From assembly GCF_033546935.1 (NCBI RefSeq), contig NZ_CP137854.1, positions 434,001-498,000 of the forward strand: 64,000 nt of DNA. Direction: 5' to 3'. Of this stretch, positions 24,252 through 33,221 are shown piece after piece. This stretch comes from Xylophilus sp. GOD-11R (GTDB taxonomy: Bacteria > Pseudomonadota > Gammaproteobacteria > Burkholderiales > Burkholderiaceae_C). Numbering within the stretch: the first letter of the stretch is position 1; every line of letters starts with the position of its first letter. Position numbers and translations under genes: made by a program. Under the pieces are notes generated by a model, which saw only the letters and a list, made by a program, of their open reading frames with translations, ran no database searches and was not told the origin of the DNA.

Positions 24252-26021
24252 GTGGCAAAAATCACCAATGACGAAGTCGATGTCGTCGTCGTCGGGCTCG
24301 GCTGGGCCGGCTCGCTGATGAGCATCGAACTGGCCCAGGCGGGCCTGAAGGTCCGCGCGCTCGAACGTGGCGGCGATCGCACCAATGCCGAGACGGCCTA
24401 TCCGAAGCCGGCCGACCAGTACGCCTACGCCGTGCGCAACAAGATCATGGTCACCCCGCGCGACGGCGCCCTGACCGTGCGCCACACCGCAGCCGACACC
24501 GCACTGCCCACCCGCAAGTGGGGCGCCTTCGTGCCCGGCACGGGCGTGGGCGGCTCCGGCCTGCACTGGACCGGCGTGCTGATCCGGCCGACGCCGACCG
24601 ACATCAAGCTCAAGACGTATGCCGACCAGGCCTACAAGAAGGGCCAGCTCGAAGCGGGCATGCAGATCCAGGACTTTCCGTTCACCTGGGACGAGATCGA
24701 GCCGTATCTCGACTTCTTCGACAAGGTCTGCGGCCTGTCGGGCAACACCGGCAACCTGCGTGGCGAGATCCAGCCCGGCGGCGACCCGTTCGAAGGTCCG
24801 CGCTCCTCGCCCTTTCCGCTGCCCGCGCTGAAGGACACGCTCAACAACAAGATGTTCGCGGAAGTGGCGACCAAACTCGGCTACCACCCGTTCCCCAATC
24901 CGTCGGCCAACGTGTCGCAGGCCTGGACCAACCCGTATGGTTGCCAGATCGCGCCCTGCAACTATTGCGGCTACTGCAGCAAGTACCCCTGCCTCAACTA
25001 CTCCAAGGCCTCGCCGCAGACCACGGTGCTCGATGCGCTCAAGCGCATGCCCAACTTCTCCTACCGGGTCAACGCCAACGTGCTCAAGGTGGAACTCCAC
25101 CCCGACGGCAAGACCGCGCGCGGCGTGACCTATGCCGATGCCGACAACAACGAAGTCTTCCAGCCAGCCAGGATCGTCGTGCTGGCGGGCTTCCAGTTCG
25201 TCAACGTGCGGCTGATGCTGCTGTCGGGCATCGGCAAGCAGTACGACCCCCGGACCGGTGAGGGCACCATCGGTCGCAACTACGCCTTCCTGAGCAACGG
25301 CGGCGCCACCCTGTTCTTCAAGGACAAGAACTTCAACCCGTTCGCCACCGCCGGTGCCACCGGCCAGATGTTCAACGACATCTCGCCCGGCAACTTCGAC
25401 GGCCCCGGCCTGGGATTCATCGGCGGCGCCAAGATCCACAGTTCGCAGGCCACCGGCACGCCCATCGGCACCTCGCTGCCCAAGGGCACGCCAGGTTGGG
25501 GTCAGGGCTGGAAGGACGGCATGCAGGACTGGTATGGCCACTCGATGAAGGTCAGCATCACCACCAGCTGCATGTCCTACCGCGACCACTACGTCGACCT
25601 GGACCCGACCTACAAGGATCCCTGGGGCCAGCCGCTGCTGCGCATCACCTTCGACTGGAAGCAGAACGAGCTCAAGCTGCAGCAGCACCTGCGCAAGATC
25701 GTGGGCGACATCACCAGGGAGCTCGGCCCCGACAGCTACTCCGAGGACTTCCTGTCGCTGGACTCGCACTGGGACATCACCAAATACGTGTCGACCCACA
25801 ACGTGGGCGGCGCGGTGATGGGCGATTCACCCAAGACCAGCGCGCTCAACAAGTACCTGCAGAGCTGGGACGTACACAACGTCTTCGTGCCGGGCGGCAA
25901 CGCCTTTCCGCAGAACTTCCAGGCCAACCCCACGGCCATGATCGGCGCGATCTCGATCATGTCCGCGCGCGCCATCAAGGATCACTACCTCAAGAACCCC
26001 GGCCCGCTGGTGCAGGCATGA
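24252..26021 (+). CDS. GMC-family FAD-dependent sugar/gluconate dehydrogenase, catalytic subunit
   Basis: 589 residues. VVVGLGWAGSLMSIELA (about 12-28) binds FAD, and GVGGSGLHWTGV follows near residue 98. The C-terminal VSTHNVGGAVMG segment and NAFPQNFQANPTAM carry the active-site His/Asn region. A Cys cluster, C236-NY-C239-GY-C242 and C247, with a further Cys at 231, fits the 3Fe-4S cluster reported for bacterial FAD glucose dehydrogenases. It works in the periplasm, carried out with subunit 3, and passes electrons to the cytochrome c subunit. The stop overlaps the start of that gene. The actual sugar acid or sugar is unknown. Confidence 0.92.
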   Translation: MAKITNDEVDVVVVGLGWAGSLMSIELAQAGLKVRALERGGDRTNAETAYPKPADQYAYAVRNKIMVTPRDGALTVRHTAADTALPTRKWGAFVPGTGVGGSGLHWTGVLIRPTPTDIKLKTYADQAYKKGQLEAGMQIQDFPFTWDEIEPYLDFFDKVCGLSGNTGNLRGEIQPGGDPFEGPRSSPFPLPALKDTLNNKMFAEVATKLGYHPFPNPSANVSQAWTNPYGCQIAPCNYCGYCSKYPCLNYSKASPQTTVLDALKRMPNFSYRVNANVLKVELHPDGKTARGVTYADADNNEVFQPARIVVLAGFQFVNVRLMLLSGIGKQYDPRTGEGTIGRNYAFLSNGGATLFFKDKNFNPFATAGATGQMFNDISPGNFDGPGLGFIGGAKIHSSQATGTPIGTSLPKGTPGWGQGWKDGMQDWYGHSMKVSITTSCMSYRDHYVDLDPTYKDPWGQPLLRITFDWKQNELKLQQHLRKIVGDITRELGPDSYSEDFLSLDSHWDITKYVSTHNVGGAVMGDSPKTSALNKYLQSWDVHNVFVPGGNAFPQNFQANPTAMIGAISIMSARAIKDHYLKNPGPLVQA

Positions 26022-27370
26022 ACGGGGCGACCAGCATGAGCACCACGATTTCCTTCAAGACGAGCACCTTCGGACTGCTGCTGGCCGGCGCTCTCGCGCT
26101 GCTGGCGGGCTGCTCCGACCGGCAAGGCCCGGCGACGCCCGCCGCGCCCGCCTCCGACGCCACGGCCGCACCGGTCGCCACCGCCGACGAGGCCGCTCTC
26201 GTCGAGCGCGGCGAATACCTGGCGCGCGCCGGCGACTGCATGGCCTGCCACAGCGTCGTCGGCAAGGCGCCGTACTCCGGCGGCCTGGCCATCAAGTCGG
26301 GCGTGGGCACCATCTACTCGACCAACATCACGCCGGACAAGACCGCGGGCATCGGCCACTACAGCGAGCAGCAGTTCGCCGACGCGGTGCGCCGGGGCGT
26401 GCGCGCCGACGGCCAGCACCTCTATCCGGCCATGCCGTACCCGGACTACGTGAAGACGACCGACGAGGACATGCACGCCCTCTACGTCTACTTCACCAAG
26501 GGCGTGAAGCCCAGCGCCGAGCGTCCGCCGGAAACCGCGCTGAGTTTCCCGTTCAGCATGCGCTGGGGCATGGGCGTGTGGAACATGGCCTTCGCCGAGA
26601 ACGAGCCCTTCGTGGCACCGGCCGGCGCCACCGGCGAACTCGCGCGCGGCGCCTACCTGGTGCAGGGCCTCGGCCACTGCGGCAGCTGCCACACCCCACG
26701 CGGCGTGGCCATGAACCAGAAGGCCTTCGACGACGGCAGCGCCAGCTTCCTGGCCGGCGGCGAGCTCAACGACTGGCACGTGCCGGCCCTGCGCGGCCTG
26801 CCGCACTGGACCAGGGAAGAAATCGTCGACTACCTCGCCACCGGCCGCAACGCCAAGGCAGCCGTCGCCGGCGAGATGACCTCGGTCGTCGCCAACAGCA
26901 CCTCGCACCTGAACGACGCCGACCTGAACGCGATCGCGGTCTACCTGCAATCGCTCACGCCCGCGAAGCCGGCGGCGCAGCCCGACGAGGCCGCCAACCA
27001 GGCGACCACCGCCAAGCTCACCGCCGCCACCGGCCTGGGCGAAGGCCAGCGCCTCTACATCGACAACTGCGTCGCCTGCCACTTCGTGGACGGCCGCGGT
27101 GCGCCGCGGGTCTTCCCGCGCGTCGACGGTGCTTCCATCGTCAACGCCGACAATCCGACGGCGCTCGTGCAGGTGATCCTGGGCGGCGCGCAGACACCCT
27201 CGACCGCGCGCGGCCCGGCGGTGCTGCCGATGCCCGGTTTCGCCGAACGCCTGAGCGACCAGGAAGTGGCCGACCTCGCCACCTTCGTGCGCAGCGGCTG
27301 GTCGAACAAGGCCGGCGCGGTCAGCGCGAGCCAGGTCGCCAAGGCCCGCAAGGCGCTGCACGACGAGTAA
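26018..27370 (+). CDS. triheme cytochrome c subunit of the membrane-bound dehydrogenase
   Basis: 450 residues with a lipoprotein-like leader (LLLAGALALLAGC, lipobox LAGC) and three CxxCH heme sites: CMACH at 74, CGSCH at 221 and CVACH at 351, each followed by a distal Met region. This is the arrangement of the cytochrome c subunit of gluconate, sorbitol and alcohol dehydrogenases, which sends electrons to ubiquinone. Its ATG overlaps the catalytic-subunit stop (ATGA). A second ATG at 26036 would also give a functional leader. Confidence 0.93.
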   Translation: MNGATSMSTTISFKTSTFGLLLAGALALLAGCSDRQGPATPAAPASDATAAPVATADEAALVERGEYLARAGDCMACHSVVGKAPYSGGLAIKSGVGTIYSTNITPDKTAGIGHYSEQQFADAVRRGVRADGQHLYPAMPYPDYVKTTDEDMHALYVYFTKGVKPSAERPPETALSFPFSMRWGMGVWNMAFAENEPFVAPAGATGELARGAYLVQGLGHCGSCHTPRGVAMNQKAFDDGSASFLAGGELNDWHVPALRGLPHWTREEIVDYLATGRNAKAAVAGEMTSVVANSTSHLNDADLNAIAVYLQSLTPAKPAAQPDEAANQATTAKLTAATGLGEGQRLYIDNCVACHFVDGRGAPRVFPRVDGASIVNADNPTALVQVILGGAQTPSTARGPAVLPMPGFAERLSDQEVADLATFVRSGWSNKAGAVSASQVAKARKALHDE

Positions 27371-27393
27371 CCTTCCGCTAAACCGAGCCGCGA

Positions 27394-27430
27394 GGGAGGC
27401 ACCGGGCGACCGGTGCCTCCCTTTTGTTTT
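27394..27430 (+). terminator. intrinsic terminator of the dehydrogenase operon
   Basis: GGGAGGCACCGG, loop GCGA, CCGGTGCCTCCC (12-bp perfect stem, 27394-27421) followed by TTTTGTTTT. It separates the dehydrogenase operon from the LacI gene. Confidence 0.9.
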
Positions 27431-27450
27431 GGTAGCCTTAACATAGCACC

Positions 27451-28491
27451 ATGCAGTCCAGCGATCCCCCACCCAAGACCCGCAAGCGTCCGCACAACCG
27501 GGCGGCGGCCATCACCACACTCGACGTGGCCGCCATGGCGGGCGTTTCGGCCATGACCGTCTCGCGGGTGCTCAACACGCCCGACAAGGTGGCGCCGGCC
27601 ACCGTGGCGCGGGTGCGCGAGGCCATCGAGCGCACCGGCTTCGTGCCCAATATGCTGGCCGGCGCGCTGTCGTCGCAGCGCACCCGGCTCATCGCGGCGA
27701 TCGTGCCGGAGATGGCCAACACCATGTTCGCCAAGACCATCCAGGCCTTCTGCGACGTGATGGCGGCCGCCGGCTACCAGGTGCTGTTCGGCCTGTCGGG
27801 CTATCCGCATTCGCAGGAAGACAGCCTGCTCTCGGCGATCCTCGCGCGGCGCCCGGACGCGCTCTACCTCACCGGCATCGAGCGTTCGCAGGAAACCCGG
27901 CGCCGCCTGCTGGCCGCGAAGATCCCGGTCGTCGAATGCTGGGACCTCACGCCCACGCCGCTCGACATGGTGGTGGGCTTTTCGCACGCCGACTGCGGTC
28001 GGGCCATCGCCGGGCACCTCCTGGCCAAAGGGCACCGCCGCATCGGCGCGGTCTGGGCCGACGACGCGCGTGCCGGCATGCGGCTGCGCCACCTGCAGCG
28101 CACCCTGGCAGAGGCGGGCGCGCCGCCGGCCATCGAGGCGATCAGTGCGGCGCCTTCCACCCTGCGTGCCGGCCGGGAAGGCCTGGCGCGGCTGCTCGAC
28201 GCCGGCCACCGCCTCGACGCCATCGCCTGCAGCTCCGACGCACTCGCCCAGGGCGTGCTGGCGGGGGTGCTGTCGCGCGGCCTGCGCATTCCGCAGGACC
28301 TCGCGGTGATCGGCTTCGGCGACGTCGACGCCGCCGCCAGCACCTATCCCACGCTGACCACGGTGCGCATCGAAAGCGCCGCGATGGGCCGCCTCGCGGC
28401 CGAGGGACTGCTGCGCCGCCTGTCAGGCGACGAGAGCGGCCCGAAAGTAAGCGACACCGGCTTTTCCATCGTCGAGCGCGAGAGCGCCTGA
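27451..28491 (+). CDS. LacI-family transcriptional regulator (GntR/gluconate type)
   Basis: 346 residues. The helix-turn-helix TTLDVAAMAGVSAMTVSRVL (about 22-41) and hinge helix VPNMLAGALSSQRTRLIA are followed by a sugar-binding core (LIGxxPE-like IAAIVPEMANTMFAK, IGFGDVDAAASTYPTLTTVRI). It resembles GntR-type repressors that respond to gluconate or other sugar acids. It sits between the dehydrogenase operon and the dehydratase operon and probably represses one or both. TTAACAT words occur just upstream of its own start and of the dehydratase gene. Confidence 0.92.
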   Translation: MQSSDPPPKTRKRPHNRAAAITTLDVAAMAGVSAMTVSRVLNTPDKVAPATVARVREAIERTGFVPNMLAGALSSQRTRLIAAIVPEMANTMFAKTIQAFCDVMAAAGYQVLFGLSGYPHSQEDSLLSAILARRPDALYLTGIERSQETRRRLLAAKIPVVECWDLTPTPLDMVVGFSHADCGRAIAGHLLAKGHRRIGAVWADDARAGMRLRHLQRTLAEAGAPPAIEAISAAPSTLRAGREGLARLLDAGHRLDAIACSSDALAQGVLAGVLSRGLRIPQDLAVIGFGDVDAAASTYPTLTTVRIESAAMGRLAAEGLLRRLSGDESGPKVSDTGFSIVERESA

Positions 28492-28537
28492 GCCGCCGCA
28501 CGCGGCCCGCACGGCGCGGGTAAACCCCGGCGATCGC

Positions 28538-28560
28538 AGGTTAGGTTAAGGTTAACATCC
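28538..28560. promoter_or_regulatory. GGTTA-repeat region upstream of the dehydratase gene, possible LacI operator
   Basis: Three GGTTA words in tandem end in GTTAACAT (28551-28558). A related CTTAACAT stands just before the LacI start (27437-27444). Overlap with a repressor site is plausible, but the palindrome is poor. Confidence 0.3.
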
Positions 28561-28576
28561 GTGCCATCAAACTTCG

Positions 28577-30136
28577 ATGGAACGACGCATGCAGATCGTG
28601 GCCGAGAAACAAGTGGTGGGTGCGGTCATCCGGCTGCATTCGCAGGACAACGTGGTCGTCGCCCGCCGCGAGGTCGCCCTGGGCGAGCCGCTGGACGGTG
28701 GCCGCTACCGCTCGCGCAGCCAGGTGCCGGCCGGCTACAAGATCGCCAGCGCCGACATCCGTGCCGGCGACGCCATCCGCAAGTACAACGTGACCATCGG
28801 CTTCGCCGCCACCGACATCGCGGTCGGCACCATGGTCCATTCGCATAACGTCGATTTCCGCGAGTTTGATCGCGACTACGCCTTCTCGCGCGACTACCGG
28901 CCGGTGGAGATGGTGCCCGCCGACCGCCGCGCCACCTTCCAGGGCATCGTGCGCGCCAACGGCGAGGTGGCCACGCGCAACTACATCGCGCTGCTGTCCA
29001 CGGTGAACTGCTCGGCCACCGTCATCCGTCACGCGGCGCAATGGTTCACGCCCGAGCGCATGGCGGAGTTTCCCAACGTCGACGGCGTGGTCGCCTTCGC
29101 CCACGGCATCGGCTGCGGCATGGAGATGACCGGCGAGCCGATGGACCTGCTGCGCCGCACGCTCGCTGGCTATGCGCGGCATCCCAACTTCGCGGCGGTG
29201 CTCATCGTCGGACTGGGCTGCGAGCGCAACCAGATCGGCGCGCTGGCCGAGGCCGAGCAGCTGGCGCTGGGGCCGCGCCTGCGTACCTTCGTCATGCAGG
29301 AGGTCGGCGGCACCCGCAAGACCATCGCCGCCTGCGTGGACGCGGTGCGCGAGCTGCTGCCCGAGGCCAACGCGGTGCGGCGCCAGGCGGTGCCGGCGTC
29401 GCATCTCAAGGTAGGGCTGCAGTGCGGTGGCTCGGACGGCTTCTCGTCGATCACCGCCAACCCGGCGCTCGGCCACGCCATGGACATCCTGGTGCGCCAC
29501 GGCGGCACCGCCATCCTGTCAGAGACGCCCGAGATCTACGGCGTGGAACACACGCTGACCAGCCGCGCGGTGAGCCCGGAAGTCGGCCAGAAACTGGTCG
29601 ACCGCATCCGCTGGTGGAAAGAGGAATACGCGGTAGGCCGCGACGTGCAGATCAACGGCGCGGTGAGCCCGGGCAACCACAAGGGCGGGCTGGCCAACAT
29701 CTTCGAGAAGTCGCTCGGCTCCTCGATGAAGGGCGGCACCGGGCCGCTGATGGACGTGTACCGCTATGCCGAGCCGGTGCGCACGCCGGGCCTGGTCTTC
29801 ATGGACACACCGGGCTACGACCCGACCTCGGCCACCGGCCAGATCGCTGGCGGCGCCAACCTCATCGCCTTCACCACCGGGCGCGGCTCGATGTTCGGCG
29901 CCAAGCCGGTGCCCTCGGTGAAGCTGGCGACCAACACGCCGATGTTCGAGCGCCTGGAGGAGGACATGGACATCAACTGTGGCGAGATCCTCGACGGCAC
30001 GGCGACCATGGAGCAGATGGGCGAGCGCATCTTTCTGCACCTGCTGGCGGTGGCCTCGGGCGAGGCGTCGAAGAGCGAGCTGCTGGGCCTGGGCGACAAC
30101 GAATTCGTTCCCTGGCAAATAGGAATCATGGGTTGA
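28577..30136 (+). CDS. altronate/galactarate dehydratase family protein (UxaA/GarD)
   Basis: 519 residues. The N-terminal SAF-type domain (VVGAVIRLHSQDNVVVARR to VGTMVHSHNVDF) is fused to the large catalytic domain with FQGIVRANGEVATRNYIAL, HGIGCGMEM, GLGCERNQIG, LKVGLQCGGSDGFSSITANP and FTTGRGSMFG. These Fe-dependent enzymes dehydrate altronate, galactarate or related sugar acids to 2-keto-3-deoxy products. It lies after the LacI gene and before a 2-hydroxyacid dehydrogenase. ATG 28589 is an alternative start with GGAAC upstream. The specific sugar acid is not readable from sequence. Confidence 0.9.
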   Translation: MERRMQIVAEKQVVGAVIRLHSQDNVVVARREVALGEPLDGGRYRSRSQVPAGYKIASADIRAGDAIRKYNVTIGFAATDIAVGTMVHSHNVDFREFDRDYAFSRDYRPVEMVPADRRATFQGIVRANGEVATRNYIALLSTVNCSATVIRHAAQWFTPERMAEFPNVDGVVAFAHGIGCGMEMTGEPMDLLRRTLAGYARHPNFAAVLIVGLGCERNQIGALAEAEQLALGPRLRTFVMQEVGGTRKTIAACVDAVRELLPEANAVRRQAVPASHLKVGLQCGGSDGFSSITANPALGHAMDILVRHGGTAILSETPEIYGVEHTLTSRAVSPEVGQKLVDRIRWWKEEYAVGRDVQINGAVSPGNHKGGLANIFEKSLGSSMKGGTGPLMDVYRYAEPVRTPGLVFMDTPGYDPTSATGQIAGGANLIAFTTGRGSMFGAKPVPSVKLATNTPMFERLEEDMDINCGEILDGTATMEQMGERIFLHLLAVASGEASKSELLGLGDNEFVPWQIGIMG

Positions 30137-30195
30137 AAGGCAGGCATAGACCTGCTTCCCGTTCCCTGGTTTTACCGTTCTCCCAACCACATCAC

Positions 30196-31149
30196 ATGCA
30201 CAAGATCGTCATAGCCCGTCCCATGCCGCGGGCGGTGGAAGCGCACGCCCGCGCCGCTTTCGATGCCTGGGTCGCCGACCACGTGCTGAGCGCCGACGAG
30301 GCCGTCGCCGCCATCACCGCGCACGGCGCGCGGGCGCTGGTGCTGGGCACCAACCTGCGGCTGGACCGCGCGGCGGTGACGGCGCTGCCGGATTCGGTGC
30401 GCATCGTGGCGACCACCAGCGTGGGCTTCGATCACCTCGACGTGGCGGCGCTGAAGGAACGCGGCATCGCCGCGGCCTACGTGCCGCAGGCGGTGACGGC
30501 CTGCACCGCGGACCTGGCCTTCATGCTGCTGCTCTGCGCGGCGCGGCGCGCCCACGAGTACGAGGTCCTGGCACGCGCGGGCTGGCGGCGCAAGCTGGGT
30601 TTCGACGAATTGCTGGGTATCCGCGTGAGCGGCAAGGCCTTGGGCATCGTGGGCATGGGCCGCATCGGCCGGGCGATGGCGCGGCGGGCGAGCGGCTTCG
30701 ACATGCCGGTCCACTACCACGACCTCCAGCCGGTCGACGACCCGGCGCTGGCGGGCGCGGTGTTCCATGCCGATCTCGACAAGATGCTGCCGCACTGCCA
30801 ATTCCTCAGCCTGCATGCGCCCGGCGGCGCGCAGCCGCTGATGGACGAGCGCCGGCTGGCGCTGCTGCCGCCGGGCGCGGTGCTGGTCAATGCGGCACGC
30901 GGCAGCCTCGTGGACGAAGACGCGCTGATCGCCGCGCTCCAGAGCGGCCGGCTGGCGGCGGCCGGCCTGGACACCTTCCGCAACGAGCCGGTCATCGACC
31001 TGCGGCTCACTGCGCTGCCCAACGTCTTCATGACACCTCACATGGGCACGGCCACCGTCGAGACGCGCGACGAGATGGGCTTGCGCGCCCTCGACAACGT
31101 GGCCGCGGTGCTGGACGGCGGCGCACCGCTCGACCCGCTCTGGACCTGA
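30196..31149 (+). CDS. D-isomer-specific 2-hydroxyacid dehydrogenase
   Basis: 317 residues. The NAD(P)-binding motif GIVGMGRIGRAMARR sits near residue 152. Catalytic Arg in VNAARGSLVDEDALI, Glu in RNEPVIDL and His in TPHMGTATVET complete the triad. The family reduces glyoxylate, hydroxypyruvate or 2-keto sugar acids. Its location after an altronate-type dehydratase and a periplasmic sugar dehydrogenase suggests 2-ketogluconate-like reduction, which is inference. The frame stays open far upstream in a register that crosses the dehydratase gene and is rejected; 30196 gives the normal N-terminus MHKIVIARPMP. Confidence 0.9.
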   Translation: MHKIVIARPMPRAVEAHARAAFDAWVADHVLSADEAVAAITAHGARALVLGTNLRLDRAAVTALPDSVRIVATTSVGFDHLDVAALKERGIAAAYVPQAVTACTADLAFMLLLCAARRAHEYEVLARAGWRRKLGFDELLGIRVSGKALGIVGMGRIGRAMARRASGFDMPVHYHDLQPVDDPALAGAVFHADLDKMLPHCQFLSLHAPGGAQPLMDERRLALLPPGAVLVNAARGSLVDEDALIAALQSGRLAAAGLDTFRNEPVIDLRLTALPNVFMTPHMGTATVETRDEMGLRALDNVAAVLDGGAPLDPLWT

Positions 31150-31194
31150 TCCCTTTTCCTGCGCCAGTTCGAACCACGAGACGGAGACAAACCC

Positions 31195-32196
31195 ATGAAC
31201 CATCGCCCCTTCCGGTGCGTCCCGGCACGGCCGGATCGCCGCGCCGTCCTGCGTGCCGGCGCCATCGCCGCCGGTGCCGCGTTGCCCTCGCTTTCCTTCG
31301 CCCAGCCGTGGCCGGCCAAGCCGATCCGGCTAGTGGTGCCGATTACGCCCGGCGGCCCGAGCGACATGGTCGGGCGCATGTGGGCCGACATGGTCTACGC
31401 CGACTTCGGCCAGTCGATCGTGGTCGACAACAAGCCCGGCGCCTCGCACGTGGTGGGCACCGATTTCGTGGCCAAGGCGCCGGCCGACGGCTACACGCTG
31501 CTGCAGGCCGCCTCCAACATGGCGATCAACGCGGTGAGCATCGCCAAGCTGCCCTTCGACACCGTGGGCGACTTCGCGCCGGTGGCCTTCACCCACGTCA
31601 CGCCGCTGGTGGTGGTGGTCGCCGCCTCGTTGCCGGTGAAGACCCTGCCCGAGCTGCTCGACTACCTGCGCAAGAACGGCCCGGCCGCGAGCTACGGCAC
31701 GACCGGGCAGGGCAGTCCGCAGCAGCTGGCGATGAGCCTGCTGATGCAGCAGGCCTCGCTGCAGGGTCCGGTGGAAGTGCCCTACAAGGGCAGCACCCAG
31801 GCGCATCCCGACCTGCTCTCGGGCCGGCTCACGCTGATGATCGATCCGCTCGCGGCGGTGATGCCGCACGTCAAGTCGGGCAGCCTGCGCGCGCTGGCGG
31901 TCACTACCGCCCAGCGCCTGCCGACCCTGCCGGACGTGCCCACGGTGGCCGAAGCCGGCGTGCCCGGCTACGAAGTGGTGAGCTGGGGTGGCGTATTCGC
32001 ACCGGCACGGACACCGGCCGCCGTCATCCAGCGGCTCAACACGGCGATCAACAAGGCGGTCGGCTCGCCGGAAGGCCGCGAGAAGCTGGCCGGCTGGGGC
32101 CTGCTGGCGCGCACCGGCACGTCCGAGGAACTGGAAACCCACCTCAAGGCCGAGATCGCCAAGTGGGGCAAGGTCGTCCAGCCGGTCCGTGCCTGA
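31195..32196 (+). CDS. Bug-family periplasmic solute-binding protein
   Basis: 333 residues with a long Tat-like leader (PDRRAVLRAGAIAAGAALPS, cleavage near LSFAQP). IRLVVPITPGGPSDMVGR and VEVPYKGSTQAHPDLL identify the family. It is preceded by GAGACGGAGAC and starts 45 bp after the 2-hydroxyacid dehydrogenase, in the sugar-acid operon. This is the fourth Bug protein in the window and again has no membrane subunit beside it. Confidence 0.93.
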   Translation: MNHRPFRCVPARPDRRAVLRAGAIAAGAALPSLSFAQPWPAKPIRLVVPITPGGPSDMVGRMWADMVYADFGQSIVVDNKPGASHVVGTDFVAKAPADGYTLLQAASNMAINAVSIAKLPFDTVGDFAPVAFTHVTPLVVVVAASLPVKTLPELLDYLRKNGPAASYGTTGQGSPQQLAMSLLMQQASLQGPVEVPYKGSTQAHPDLLSGRLTLMIDPLAAVMPHVKSGSLRALAVTTAQRLPTLPDVPTVAEAGVPGYEVVSWGGVFAPARTPAAVIQRLNTAINKAVGSPEGREKLAGWGLLARTGTSEELETHLKAEIAKWGKVVQPVRA

Positions 32197-32227
32197 TCAC
32201 CGCAAGCCCCCATCGGAGAACCATGCC

Positions 32228-33202
32228 ATGAAGAAGCACTTCCGCATCGCCGCGACCGTCGCCCTGGCGGCGCTGCGCTTTGGCCCGGCCCTGGCGGCCG
32301 ACCCCTTTCCCGCCAAGCCGGTGACGGTGGTGGTCCCGTTCACGCCCGGCGGATCGTCGGACACCGTGATGCGCGCACTCGCCCCGCCCATGACCAAACT
32401 GCTCGGCCAGCCGGTGGTGCTGGAGAACAAGCCCGGCGCCAACGGCACGGTCGGCGCGCAATGGGCCGCCCGGGCCGCAGCCGACGGCTACACCATCCTG
32501 ATCGGCTCGGTCGGCACCTGGGCCATCACGCCCACCATGCTCAAGCTGCCCAACTTCGATCCGCAGAAGGACTTCGAGCCGCTGACTGTGGCGGTGCGCA
32601 CGCCCAACATCCTCACGGTAACGCCCTCGCTGCCGGTGAACAACGTGGCCGAGCTGATCGCCCATCTCAAGAAGAACCCGGACAAGCTGGGCTTCGCGTC
32701 TTCGGGCATCGGCTCCACCGACCACCTCACCTCGGTGCTGTTCTGGCAGAAGACCGGCACCAGCGGCGTGCACGTGGCCTACAAGGGCGGCGGCGCGGCC
32801 ATCTCCGACACCATGGCCGGCCATGCCGAGGTGCTCATCACCAACGCTGGCCTGCTGGTGCAGCAGATCCGCTCGGGCAAGCTCAAGGCGCTGGCGGTAA
32901 CGTCGGCCAAGCGCTTGCCCGAACTGCCCGAGGTGCCGACCATGGCCGAGGCCGGTGTGCCCGACCTGGAGGTGTATTCGTGGCAGGGCATCGGCGCGCC
33001 GCGCGGCACCTCCGCCGAGGCGCTCGGCAAGTTACGCTCGGCCCTGGTCGGCGCCCTGCAGGATCCGACCACCACCGCGTACCTGGAGAAGGCCGGCTAT
33101 CAGGTCGTCGCCAGCAGCCCGGCGGAATTCACCACCCTGCTCGCGAACGAGACACGGCGCTGGAAAGGCGTGATCGACGCAGCAGGCATCAAGCCCGAGT
33201 AA
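32228..33202 (+). CDS. Bug-family periplasmic solute-binding protein
   Basis: 324 residues. A Sec signal peptide (MKKHFRIAATVALAALRFG, cleavage near PALAADP) precedes [20 protein letters not shown] and VHVAYKGGGAAISDTMAG. An ATG five bases upstream is out of frame, and the one used has GAGAACC upstream. It is the fifth Bug protein in the window. Two Bug proteins in tandem followed by an Ldh-type oxidoreductase suggest uptake and first oxidation of a hydroxy-acid. Confidence 0.93.
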   Translation: MKKHFRIAATVALAALRFGPALAADPFPAKPVTVVVPFTPGGSSDTVMRALAPPMTKLLGQPVVLENKPGANGTVGAQWAARAAADGYTILIGSVGTWAITPTMLKLPNFDPQKDFEPLTVAVRTPNILTVTPSLPVNNVAELIAHLKKNPDKLGFASSGIGSTDHLTSVLFWQKTGTSGVHVAYKGGGAAISDTMAGHAEVLITNAGLLVQQIRSGKLKALAVTSAKRLPELPEVPTMAEAGVPDLEVYSWQGIGAPRGTSAEALGKLRSALVGALQDPTTTAYLEKAGYQVVASSPAEFTTLLANETRRWKGVIDAAGIKPE

Positions 33203-33221
33203 CCACCCGAGAAAACGGCAC

